Positions 20,688-28,471 of a stretch of DNA of 37,543 bases are shown piece after piece (the first letter of the stretch is position 1; each line of letters opens with the position of its first letter). This stretch comes from a virus. The notes below the pieces were generated by a model that was not told the DNA's origin, did not search any database, and saw nothing but the letters and a program-made list of their open reading frames with translations. Location of the stretch: positions 1 to 37,543 of IMG/VR virus record IMGVR_UViG_3300033182_000144; one strand, written 5' to 3'. The position numbers and the translations under genes were made by a program.

Positions 20688-21008
20688 ATGGCAACAGGTA
20701 GATTAGGTGCAACAGCACTAAGCGCAGGAACAAATGCTACGGTATATGAATGTCCTGCAGACACATTCGCAGTAGTAACGGTGAATATATGTAATAGAAA
20801 CGCTCAAACTAGAGATGTTCAACTTGCATTAGCAGCAGCGGATACTCCTACAACAGCAGAGTATTTAGAATATAATACTGAAATTCTTGGTAGTGGTGTT
20901 CTTGAAAGAGGCGGCATTGTAATGGATGCTGGTAAAAAGATTGTAGCACAAGCAGACAGCACGGATGTTAATGTAGTAGTATACGGAATAGAGACATCAA
21001 CACTTTAA
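20688..21008 (+). CDS. Small virion structural protein (hypothetical)
   Basis: A 106-aa protein with a clear GGAG ribosome site (ttggagaa) before the ATG. It is predicted all-beta, with strands such as NATVYECPADTFAVVTVNIC and a closing VNVVVYGIETS. Size, the MAT-type N-terminus, an initial strand followed by VNICNRNAQTRDVQLAL, and its position after a giant structural gene resemble the 109-aa protein at 3203, so the two may be distant paralogues. Small beta proteins of this kind are common beside tail-fibre genes of marine T4-like phages. The role is not known; a structural or connector function is inferred from context. Confidence 0.6.
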   Translation: MATGRLGATALSAGTNATVYECPADTFAVVTVNICNRNAQTRDVQLALAAADTPTTAEYLEYNTEILGSGVLERGGIVMDAGKKIVAQADSTDVNVVVYGIETSTL

Positions 21009-21020
21009 GGGGAAAAACTA

Positions 21021-21899
21021 ATGCGTAGAATATCAACAGGTGTAACAGGCGGTCCGTTATTAGGTGTGTTATCAGCATCTACAAATAACGTTGTAACACT
21101 AACAACAGACGCAGACTTAGTAGTTGCTCCTAATGGTGCTGGTGAAATGGTAATTAAGTCTGATTTACGTGTAGACGACGAACAAAGTCTTTTACTAACA
21201 GACTCTAATGGTTCTAACTATGTAGCACTAAAATCGCCTAGTAGTTTAGGTGCTAGTTATACATTAACTATGCCAGCAGACGACGGAAGTAGCGGCCAAT
21301 ATCTACAAACAAACGGTAGTGGTGTATTAAGTTGGGCAACTTCGGGTTTAACATTAAGTGATCAAACAGCAAGTGGTACAGTACACTATCCAGCAATTAC
21401 AACTTCTACATCAGGAACTGTAAGTTCGCTTAATACTTCTAGTTCTAAGTTGAGCTTTGTACCTTCAACTGGTACATTAAGCACATCAGCGATGTCAACT
21501 GGTAACTTAACTGCTACAGGTACTAGTACGTTATCTACAGTTGATATTAATGGCGGTAACATCGATGGCACTACTATTGGTGGAGCAAGTGCTGCTAACG
21601 GAACATTTAATACACTAAATGCTACAACATTTACAGAAACATCAAGTATAGCATACAAAGAAAATGTAACTCCAATCGAAAATGCTCTTGATAGTATCTT
21701 AAAGTTAGCAGGTAAAATTTATGATCGTAAAGACGGAAGTTCTGTTAATGAAGCAGGTTTAATTGCTGAAGAAGTAGCAGATGTAATACCAAATGTAGTA
21801 TCATACAAAGATGGTAAACCAGAAGGTATACAATATACTAAACTAACTGCTTACTTAATTGAAGCAGTAAAAGAACTAGCAAAAGAAATTAAAAAATAA
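21021..21899 (+). CDS. Tail fibre with C-terminal S74 intramolecular chaperone
   Basis: A 292-aa protein. Residues ~25-60 contain a fibre unit (DADLVVAPNGAGEMVIKSDL) like those of the first gene. Residues ~75-200 are Ser/Thr/Gly-rich fibre sequence with INGGNIDGTTIGGASAANGT, common in phage fibres. Residues ~205-292 match the Peptidase_S74 (endosialidase chaperone) family: S208 and K213 have the Ser-x4-Lys spacing of the self-cleavage dyad, followed by ENVTPIENALDSIL, GLIAEEVADVIPNVV, and IQYTKLTAYLIEAVKEL. In this family the domain promotes trimerisation of the fibre and then cuts itself off. A GGGG-containing ribosome site precedes the ATG, 12 nt after the previous stop. Confidence 0.85.
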   Translation: MRRISTGVTGGPLLGVLSASTNNVVTLTTDADLVVAPNGAGEMVIKSDLRVDDEQSLLLTDSNGSNYVALKSPSSLGASYTLTMPADDGSSGQYLQTNGSGVLSWATSGLTLSDQTASGTVHYPAITTSTSGTVSSLNTSSSKLSFVPSTGTLSTSAMSTGNLTATGTSTLSTVDINGGNIDGTTIGGASAANGTFNTLNATTFTETSSIAYKENVTPIENALDSILKLAGKIYDRKDGSSVNEAGLIAEEVADVIPNVVSYKDGKPEGIQYTKLTAYLIEAVKELAKEIKK

Positions 21900-21910
21900 G
21901 GTGCTGTTAA

Positions 21911-22864
21911 ATGGCTACATTAAAAAATACAAACATATCTCAAACTGGAAGTAGTGTAGGAAGAGGTGTTGAATTACCTGTAGGTACAACCGCTCAACAA
22001 ACAAGCGATCAAATTAGTAATAAACTTCGTTTTAATACTGATAAAAGATATGTTGAATTTTTTAACCAAGGAAGTTGGACTGATGTACGATATGGCTATG
22101 GAGGACCTGTAACAAGTGGACTAGTAGGCAATTGGGACGCTTCGGACCCAAACAGTGCTCCAACTGGTGCTAACGGAAACATTTGGAAAAACTTGTCAGA
22201 TCATCCAGACAGAATGGGTGATGTTGACATTAAAGGTATTGACTCTAGTTATTCGTATAGCACTGCTGCTGGTCCAGGTGCTGTATATAACGGAAATAGT
22301 GGTTCTAGTAGTAGTAGTGGAATGGAAATAAGTTTAACAAACTTTAATAAATTACATGGAAGTTTTGAATTTTGGATATATCCTACTAGTTGGAGTTCCA
22401 GTAATGGTTTGTTTATTAATAGAGACGATCCTACACCAAACGACAATAACTGGTTTTGGGTAGGTTGGTGGTCAAGCGGTAACCGCAACTACTTCCGTAC
22501 AGGCACAAGCAGTGGTTGTTGTAACATGGATTTAAATCCTTCAAGTTATATTCCAAGTGTTAATAGATGGGTGTATGTTTGCTATACTTGGGATTTGCGC
22601 GGTTCAAACGCAGGACAAGGAAGTGGCTATAAAGATATTTGGACAGCATACGACACTGAACCACCTCGCAGAATTGCTAATAGAACAGTAAACGAAACTG
22701 TTTCAGCAAGTAATGTAAATAGTGTAGGACGATTTGGAGTAGGTCACGATAGTGGTAACGCAAAGTTCTTAGGCTATATTGGAGCAATAAGACACTACAA
22801 TAGAAAGTTACAAGATGATGAAATCCGTCAAAACTATATGGTAGGTCAAGGGAAGTATTACTAA
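21911..22864 (+). CDS. LamG/concanavalin-like tail adhesin
   Basis: A 317-aa protein. The N-terminus MATLKNTNISQTG and the module VELPVGTTAQ...LRFNTD...FFNQGSWTDV are shared with the next two genes and serve, I infer, as a common attachment module. From about residue 70 the rest looks like a LamG_3/concanavalin A-like jelly roll: GLVGNWDASDPNSAP, WKNLSD, a GSFEFWIYPTSW strand, NRWVYVCYTWD, and a terminal FLGYIGAIRHYNRKLQDDEI, which is the characteristic last strand. Such domains bind glycans or proteins at cell surfaces. Two adjacent Cys occur in GCCNMD. The stop overlaps the next start by 1 nt (TAATG). Confidence 0.75.
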   Translation: MATLKNTNISQTGSSVGRGVELPVGTTAQQTSDQISNKLRFNTDKRYVEFFNQGSWTDVRYGYGGPVTSGLVGNWDASDPNSAPTGANGNIWKNLSDHPDRMGDVDIKGIDSSYSYSTAAGPGAVYNGNSGSSSSSGMEISLTNFNKLHGSFEFWIYPTSWSSSNGLFINRDDPTPNDNNWFWVGWWSSGNRNYFRTGTSSGCCNMDLNPSSYIPSVNRWVYVCYTWDLRGSNAGQGSGYKDIWTAYDTEPPRRIANRTVNETVSASNVNSVGRFGVGHDSGNAKFLGYIGAIRHYNRKLQDDEIRQNYMVGQGKYY

Positions 22865-23913
22865 TGGCAACGTTTAATAATAGATTAAGAATTAACGATA
22901 CTGGATTTTTGAAATTGCCTGAAGGTAATGATAGTCAACAAACAGGACCTCAACAAGGTTCTGTAAGATATAATACTGAAGATTCAGGATTAGAATTTTA
23001 TAACTCAAGAGGCGAATGGACTAAACTAACCATACCATTTGAAGCAAGAACTATTATTAACACGCACTATATGGCAGGTGGATATAAATCATCAAGTGCT
23101 TGGTCAAACGTAAACCGTTGTAATTCAGCAACAGATGCTACTGTTAATCTAGGTGACGGTCGTGTTAGAGCATTTAACTATAATCCAGGCGCTTGCTCAA
23201 AAGATATTGGATGGATATTTGGAGCAGGCGGCGGCCACGCAGTATCCTCTAACTATACGTCTGGCTTTAATATGAGATCAGAGATTAACTATACACACCT
23301 TGCTAGACATGATATGGCATATAACCGTTTTCGATACGGAAGTTTATTCCAAGAGCATTATTACGCTTGGTTAAATGGCGGCGGCTCAAGTTCTAACTGG
23401 GACGAGTTTAATATGACCAGTGAAACTAGAACTACAACATATGGTTCTTGGACTTCAAGCAATACTTGGGGAGGCTCAACTGACACGTATGGAGTTATGT
23501 GGACTGGCAATAATGGACAAAACTTTAACTTTGCTACAAGAACAAACTTTGGTTCTTCACTAAATCCATCAAACAGTCACCAACAAAAAGCAGTTAACTC
23601 AAAAATTAGATCAGGTAATGGTTTATGGGCAGGTAACGAAGGATCTTATAACGGCGGCTATAACTTACGTAGAACAAACTGGTCTACAGAGTCAACAAGT
23701 GGAACAGTAGGTAAACCAGTTGGTAATAGTGGTGAAGAAAACTTTACAATGGGACAAAATTGGCAGTATATGTTAGGTATGTATAACGGATTACAAAATA
23801 ATATCAGTTGGAGATTTAACTATGGACCAGAAAGCGGATTCCAAGGAAGTTCGACTATGGAGCCTAAGGGACACGCTGGATCAAGCTCAGGTGTAGGATT
23901 TTGGAGAGATTAA
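22864..23913 (+). CDS. Tail adhesin, paralogue A
   Basis: A 349-aa protein translationally coupled to the previous gene through TAATG. The N-terminus INDTGFLKLPEG...VRYNTED...FYNSRGEWTKL is the common module of this fibre set. The rest begins ARTIINTHYMAGGYKSSSAW and continues with glycine- and aromatic-rich repeats (FNYNPGACSKD, WIFGAGGGHAVSSNY) that resemble Kelch/beta-propeller-like blades; this fold assignment is tentative. The last ~95 residues (GNEGSYNGGYNLRRTNW, GTVGKPVGNSGEENFTMGQ, MEPKGHAG...FWRD) are close to identical to those of the next gene while the centre differs. That is the pattern of receptor-binding proteins with a constant frame and a variable face. It is likely a host-recognition protein. 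Confidence 0.7.
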   Translation: MATFNNRLRINDTGFLKLPEGNDSQQTGPQQGSVRYNTEDSGLEFYNSRGEWTKLTIPFEARTIINTHYMAGGYKSSSAWSNVNRCNSATDATVNLGDGRVRAFNYNPGACSKDIGWIFGAGGGHAVSSNYTSGFNMRSEINYTHLARHDMAYNRFRYGSLFQEHYYAWLNGGGSSSNWDEFNMTSETRTTTYGSWTSSNTWGGSTDTYGVMWTGNNGQNFNFATRTNFGSSLNPSNSHQQKAVNSKIRSGNGLWAGNEGSYNGGYNLRRTNWSTESTSGTVGKPVGNSGEENFTMGQNWQYMLGMYNGLQNNISWRFNYGPESGFQGSSTMEPKGHAGSSSGVGFWRD

Positions 23914-23916
23914 TTA

Positions 23917-25344
23917 ATGGCAACGCTTAAGAATACAAACATTAACGACACAGGATATTTACATTTGCCTGCCCTAGCAGATGGTGGAGCAAATAACATT
24001 TATCAATTAGGCGGTGTTACACTTTCTAACTCAGGCAGAGGATTAGGTGTTGCTAGAGACGGATTACAATTATATATTCCTATAAATGCTTGGGGAACAT
24101 ATCAAAATCTTCCTAGATTTTTGACAGGCTTAATTACTACACTAAGTATTAACGACTCATCAAATATTACAATGACATTTGATGACAATGCTACAGTATA
24201 CCTACTAAGACAGCCAGGATGGTCTGGTGTTAATACTAGTGGTTGGACACAAGAATGGGACAACTATCAAGTTGCTAGTTTAATTACTGGATACGATTCG
24301 GATTGGGATTTATATAAAAGAGAATTTGCCGCAGGTACATATAACTTTGATAACTCTTCTGCTATGTATTTTATTAGTTTAGGTGTTGAAGGTGAATTTA
24401 GATATAACGAAGGTGTAGACAGTTTAGAATTTTTCCATAAGCCAAACGACAGTGAATATGGTCGTTGGGAAACAATGGGTATACCATTTATGGCTAGAAC
24501 TATTATTAACACGGCATACGTAGCAGGCGGATATAAAAGTTCAAGTGCTTGGTCAAATGTTAATAGAATAGTAACTTCAACGGACGTTACTACTAATTTA
24601 GGTGACGGCCGTATTAGAGCATTTAACTATCAACCTGGTGCTTGTAATAAAGATAACTTGTTTATTTTTGGAGCAGGTGGAGGACACGGTGTTTCAACAA
24701 ACTACGTATCTAGTTTCTCAATGCGTACTGAAAGTTTAAGAACACACCAAAATGGTTGGGACTTAGCACGAAACGACCACAATAGTGGATCATTATTCCA
24801 AGAAACTCGTCGTGCGTGGTCTAACAACGCTGGAACTATGCAAAACTTTGACCTAGTAACAGAAACAGCAGGTACTGATGTGGGCGGCACTGGAGCATCA
24901 AATACTTGGGGGATGAGCCACGAAAACTACGGAATACTGTTTGGTGATACACACAGAACATTAACGTTCTCTACTACTACACTAAGTACTCGCGGCGGAA
25001 CAGCACCTAGTGCTTATCACCAACAAAAAACAGTTAATGCTAAAGTTGACTACCAGTGGGCAGGTAACGAAGGATCTTATGCCGGCGGCTATAACTTACG
25101 TAGAACTAACTTTAGAAACGATAGCACATCAGGAACAGTAGGTAAACCAGTTGGTAACTCAGGTGAAGAAAACTTTACAATGGGGCAGGACCATCAATAT
25201 ATGTTAGGTATGTTTAACGGACTACAGAACAATGTTTCATGGCGTTTTAACTATGGTACTGAAGAAGGCTTCCAAGGCGGATCTACAATGGAACCTAAAG
25301 GACACGCAGGCATGAGTTCAGCGTATTGTGGCTGGCGCGACTAA
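23917..25344 (+). CDS. Tail adhesin, paralogue B with inserted domain
   Basis: A 475-aa paralogue of the preceding gene, separated from it by 3 nt. The N-terminus MATLKNTNINDTGYLHLP matches the two upstream adhesins, but about 125 residues (~24-150) are inserted into the common module before its second half (GEFRYNEGVDSLEFF). The insert has a strand with ITMTFDDNATVYLLRQPGW and a YKREFAAGTYNF element, and may be a separate small beta domain. From FMARTIINTAYVAGGYKSSS onward it aligns with paralogue A end to end, the C-terminal ~95 residues being the most alike. No downstream hairpin terminator is obvious. Confidence 0.7.
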   Translation: MATLKNTNINDTGYLHLPALADGGANNIYQLGGVTLSNSGRGLGVARDGLQLYIPINAWGTYQNLPRFLTGLITTLSINDSSNITMTFDDNATVYLLRQPGWSGVNTSGWTQEWDNYQVASLITGYDSDWDLYKREFAAGTYNFDNSSAMYFISLGVEGEFRYNEGVDSLEFFHKPNDSEYGRWETMGIPFMARTIINTAYVAGGYKSSSAWSNVNRIVTSTDVTTNLGDGRIRAFNYQPGACNKDNLFIFGAGGGHGVSTNYVSSFSMRTESLRTHQNGWDLARNDHNSGSLFQETRRAWSNNAGTMQNFDLVTETAGTDVGGTGASNTWGMSHENYGILFGDTHRTLTFSTTTLSTRGGTAPSAYHQQKTVNAKVDYQWAGNEGSYAGGYNLRRTNFRNDSTSGTVGKPVGNSGEENFTMGQDHQYMLGMFNGLQNNVSWRFNYGTEEGFQGGSTMEPKGHAGMSSAYCGWRD

Positions 25345-25364
25345 ACCAAAAGTTTCAAGTCTAA

Positions 25365-25380
25365 TATATACCCGTATATA
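25365..25380. repeat. Perfect inverted repeat overlapping the late promoter
   Basis: TATATAC-CC-GTATATA is a 7-bp perfect inverted repeat with a 2-bp centre. Its right arm shares 4 bp with the TATAAATA box that begins at 25377. It is too short and A/T-rich for a terminator and there is no U tract. It could be an operator or simply chance in AT-rich sequence. Confidence 0.4.
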
Positions 25381-25384
25381 AATA
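25377..25384 (+). promoter_or_regulatory. T4-type late promoter (TATAAATA, perfect)
   Basis: An exact match to the T4 late promoter box, placed in the 67-bp gap after the adhesins and 27 bp before the ATG at 25412. An AGGAGG ribosome site follows at about 25402-25407. This is the clearest late promoter in the window. It should drive the 25412 and 26220 genes together with the virion genes. Confidence 0.75.
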
Positions 25385-25411
25385 CCTAGCATAGATTAAT
25401 TAGGAGGCATA

Positions 25412-26218
25412 ATGACCAATCTACCAGACAGGTTACAGCAGTATCATACAACACTATATAATCAAAAATCAATTACAAATCCTGTTCATTTAGATGAAAA
25501 GGATCGCGAATTAGTTGAATGGGCGTATAATAAAGAGTGGACAAATCCAAAATTTAAATTGCGCCATTTTGTTGGCGATCAACAGATTACTCCATTTTCA
25601 AAGTTACGTCAATGGCTTCTTGAAATTAAATCTAGAGAAGAACAGATTGAACGTATGGAATACGAAATACGTAAAACAGATCTTGATATTAAAATTGAGC
25701 AACGTAATGCTGATTCAACAGATGATCCTTTATTAAAGGAAAAATTCGAAGTTGAAATAATGCGTCTTAGCAGAGAAAAGGGTATTACTGAAAGACGTAT
25801 ACATGACTATTACTTAGAACGACAACAATTAGTAGATCTTAGCAGAGAACTACTTGACTCTGACGAAGGCAAAACTCCAGATGGCCGCAGCCTAATGGAA
25901 GTGTTTAATACTGTAGAAGAAGATGAGTACGAAGCACAATATTGGACTCAACGTTTAGCAAAACAAGCAGCAATGGACATGATATTCTATGGCAGAATAA
26001 ATTCAGGAAATATGGATGCTATTGCTATGTTACCTTCAGCTCAGCAAGGCGAAGTATTACAGTTAACATATAGCTATGCTATGCAAAATCAAGAAATTCA
26101 ACAACGTATTTCAGAAGATGTAACGTCTAAGTTACAGCTAGGTCACCAAGACGATACAAGAAATTTAACACTAGCTGAATTAGAGCAATACGTAGAAACT
26201 AATCAGGAAACAGATTAA
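25412..26218 (+). CDS. Conserved hypothetical coiled-coil protein
   Basis: A 268-aa soluble protein behind a perfect late promoter and a strong AGGAGG site. The first ~65 residues are globular (ELVEWAYNKEWTNPKFKLRH). Residues ~70-150 are highly charged and heptad-like (REEQIERMEYEIRKTDLDIK, EVEIMRLSREKGITERRI), predicting a long coiled coil. The C-terminal third is helical (AKQAAMDMIFYGRINSGNMD). No enzymatic motif, signal or membrane segment is seen. Late expression next to tail genes suggests a virion or assembly role, for example a chaperone or scaffold, but I do not recognise the family. It ends 1 nt before the next ATG. Confidence 0.6.
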   Translation: MTNLPDRLQQYHTTLYNQKSITNPVHLDEKDRELVEWAYNKEWTNPKFKLRHFVGDQQITPFSKLRQWLLEIKSREEQIERMEYEIRKTDLDIKIEQRNADSTDDPLLKEKFEVEIMRLSREKGITERRIHDYYLERQQLVDLSRELLDSDEGKTPDGRSLMEVFNTVEEDEYEAQYWTQRLAKQAAMDMIFYGRINSGNMDAIAMLPSAQQGEVLQLTYSYAMQNQEIQQRISEDVTSKLQLGHQDDTRNLTLAELEQYVETNQETD

Positions 26219-26219
26219 T

Positions 26220-26765
26220 ATGTATATTGCGTTTGGAACATTGCCAGGAAACGATCCTAGACTAGATGACCAATATAAAATTATTACACACTGGTGGCAT
26301 TACACTATTGCTGAAGTTCCAGACGGGAAATACATAGAATGGCTATCTCCTGTTAAATTAACTGAACCTGAAACAAGAGCTGACGTTATATGTGATGCTG
26401 TAGACGATGAAGTATCTGTTAGAAAAAGTGTTGCTAAAAGAGGACAACTAATAGGAATATCAGGAGATGATATCGAAGCAGATGACAAAATTGTTCATGT
26501 ATTAACGCCTCAAGAAAAGCAAACTGCTGTAAGTTTCTTAAAAAAGATCCTATCAAATTTTGTAGAAAAAGAACTAAGCAGTATCAAAGAGCAATCAAAC
26601 ATAAAAGGTTTAATTGCTGCAGCAAAAACAATAGATGAACTAAAACTAATAATGGCCCAGTACTTTGATTTTAAGTCTATTGAAAATCAAGTAATTCCTG
26701 AACCTAAATTTAAATTATCAAGTTGGAAAAATCCTGAAATCGTTTCTTTACAAAAAGAAAGTTAG
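26220..26765 (+). CDS. Hypothetical protein
   Basis: A 181-aa protein starting 1 nt after the 25412 stop (TAATATG), so probably coupled to it. The N-terminal half holds an aromatic-rich segment (THWWHYTIAEVPDGKYIEWL) and two acidic stretches. The C-terminal half is helical and Lys/Glu-rich (TPQEKQTAVSFLKKILSNFV) and ends in a short basic tail. There is no membrane segment or recognisable catalytic motif. Its 3' end contains the -35 element of the next transcription unit. The function is unknown; it is probably co-expressed late with its coiled-coil neighbour. Confidence 0.55.
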   Translation: MYIAFGTLPGNDPRLDDQYKIITHWWHYTIAEVPDGKYIEWLSPVKLTEPETRADVICDAVDDEVSVRKSVAKRGQLIGISGDDIEADDKIVHVLTPQEKQTAVSFLKKILSNFVEKELSSIKEQSNIKGLIAAAKTIDELKLIMAQYFDFKSIENQVIPEPKFKLSSWKNPEIVSLQKES

Positions 26766-26775
26766 ATGCTATAAT
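26747..26775 (+). promoter_or_regulatory. Sigma70-type promoter for the auxiliary cassette (TTTACA-17-TATAAT)
   Basis: TTTACA at 26747-26752 (one mismatch to TTGACA) is followed after exactly 17 bp by a perfect TATAAT at 26770-26775. Transcription would start near 26783. A GTAGGAT ribosome site lies about 10 nt before the 26801 ATG. The -10 box is embedded in a perfect 12-bp palindrome, CTATAATTATAG (26769-26780), which may be an operator. No T4-late box is present in this gap, unlike the other promoter-bearing gaps of the window. Confidence 0.65.
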
Positions 26776-26800
26776 TATAGTATAACAAGTAGGATTTTAG

Positions 26801-28471
26801 ATGAAAATTTTTAGTGTTCCATTAAACCCTAAACTATCTCCAGAACAGTATTACGATTTTATTAAGTTTGTAAGTATATACAAAGATTATATTTACGACA
26901 TATACTTTACAAGTAGAATACCACCTTTTAATCAAGATGCTATGGGGGATCAATTTCAAGGTGGAATTGACGACGACGAGTATATGATTAATGCTGCTTT
27001 AAATGTACAGCGAGAAACTGGCATTCCAGTTAGCGCAACATTTAATAATATTCAAGTTCGTCCTGACCAAGAAAACTTAGATACGTTTATAGAAAACTTT
27101 AAACCAATGTACGACGCAGGTATAAGGACTGCCACTATACCTCATACCCATTGGATGGCAACAGGACAGATCAAACATCATTTTCCTGAATTAAAAGTAA
27201 AAAATACTATCTTACATGATGTACATACTGCGACTGAAGTTGTAAATCTAGCAAAGGCTGGCTTTGATTATATTAACTTAGATAGAGATTTAATGAGAGA
27301 TCGTAACGCCTTGATGCGTATTAAAACTGCTAAAGAATGGATTAAAGAAAACTTAGGAAAAGAAATACACGTAAGTTTATTAGCCAATGAAGGTTGCTTA
27401 GGTCAATGTCCAATGATGGTTGAACATTTCCATTTTAATAATACTAGAACACCTACAAGCCCACAATACTTTCACGATCCTATCAGTTGTGTAAGTTGTC
27501 CTAAATGGGATATTGAAGATCCAGCAGTACAACTAAAAACAGCAGATTTGCCACCGTGGAAAGAGGATTGGGAAGAATTTATTAATGAGCTAGGTATTGA
27601 TGTATTTAAAATGCACGGACGAGAAAGTATATCTCGTCTAGCAGAAACAATTAATATTATTCAAAGATGGGTTGACAATGAAGAAATATTATTTGATAAG
27701 TTTAACGATTACATAAATGAAACTAATCTTGCTGAAAAACCTATTAATATTTGGCGAGACAAAATTAAAAACTGTAAGTTTGATTGCTGGGAATGTCAAT
27801 ACTGTGATAAAATTTACAAAGTTAAAAGTCCTATATTACACAGCGAATTAGCAAAACATGTAGTAGACGCTGTGGCTCAAAGCGGCAAGGCAAATCATAC
27901 TACAGATATTATAGGGTTAACATCAGACAGAGTTAAAACACTGTTAAACAATGTAGCCCAAGGTGTCACAAGTTATTTAGAATTAGGCAGTAGTCTTGGA
28001 GCAACAATGAGTGCTGTATTAAAAGACAATCTTATTAGTGCCTATAGTATCGATCTTTGGCAAGGAAATATACAACCTAAGAATGAATTGTTTGAACTTC
28101 CAGAAAACTCTAAAGATAACTTCGTTAGTAATATTGAACCTTATGTAGGAAACAGTAGTATTAAAATTATACAAAATGATATGTTTGCTGTAGATTTAAA
28201 CGAAATTGAAGAACCTATACAATTTTTATTTTATGACGGCGAACATGACTACGAAACTACAAAAAAAGCATTACAGTATTACTATGAAGTACTAGACAAC
28301 GAAGCAGTAGTAATTTTAGATGATGCTAATTGGGCTGGTACAGTTGATGCTGCTAATGATGCGTTTAGAGAATTAGGAGCATTACCAGTGTATACAAAAA
28401 TAATATTAAATAGCGAAGAAGATAGCAAGTCTTGGTGGAACGGATTATACATAATGGTGGTACATAAGTAA
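26801..28471 (+). CDS. U32-like Fe-S TIM-barrel protein fused to a SAM-dependent methyltransferase
   Basis: A 556-aa fusion. Residues 1-~340 resemble the peptidase U32 / UbiU-UbiV / RNA-hydroxylase superfamily: barrel strands (IPVSATFNNI, IRTATIPHTHW, FDYINLDRDLMRD), NEGCLGQCP with C199 and C203, CVSCP with C230 and C233, and an FKMHGRESISRLAETI element recalling the U32 K-x-x-G-R segment. A second cluster, C325, C329, C332 and C335, follows. The cysteines suggest one or two Fe-S clusters. Residues ~370-556 are a class I methyltransferase of the Methyltransf_24 type: YLELGSSLGAT (motif I, E394-x-G), SIDLWQ (D418), FYDGEHDYETTKKAL and VVILDDANWAG. It heads the overlapping cassette and its stop overlaps the next start (TAATG). 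The substrate is unknown; the methyltransferase call is firmer than the U32 call. Confidence 0.68.
   Translation: MKIFSVPLNPKLSPEQYYDFIKFVSIYKDYIYDIYFTSRIPPFNQDAMGDQFQGGIDDDEYMINAALNVQRETGIPVSATFNNIQVRPDQENLDTFIENFKPMYDAGIRTATIPHTHWMATGQIKHHFPELKVKNTILHDVHTATEVVNLAKAGFDYINLDRDLMRDRNALMRIKTAKEWIKENLGKEIHVSLLANEGCLGQCPMMVEHFHFNNTRTPTSPQYFHDPISCVSCPKWDIEDPAVQLKTADLPPWKEDWEEFINELGIDVFKMHGRESISRLAETINIIQRWVDNEEILFDKFNDYINETNLAEKPINIWRDKIKNCKFDCWECQYCDKIYKVKSPILHSELAKHVVDAVAQSGKANHTTDIIGLTSDRVKTLLNNVAQGVTSYLELGSSLGATMSAVLKDNLISAYSIDLWQGNIQPKNELFELPENSKDNFVSNIEPYVGNSSIKIIQNDMFAVDLNEIEEPIQFLFYDGEHDYETTKKALQYYYEVLDNEAVVILDDANWAGTVDAANDAFRELGALPVYTKIILNSEEDSKSWWNGLYIMVVHK

Noticed and set aside
22864-25344. 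A diversity-generating retroelement acting on the adhesin C-termini.
   Set aside because: No reverse transcriptase or template repeat is present in the window. The two C-terminal blocks are conserved rather than variable, so no DGR can be claimed here.
25345-25411. A rho-independent terminator after the adhesins.
   Set aside because: The only inverted repeat is an AT-only-stem-like 7-bp element without a T tract, and it overlaps a late promoter box.
25515-25736. A plus-strand 73-codon frame within the 25412 gene.
   Set aside because: It is a shifted-frame shadow of the coiled-coil gene, which has the late promoter, AGGAGG site and full-length frame.
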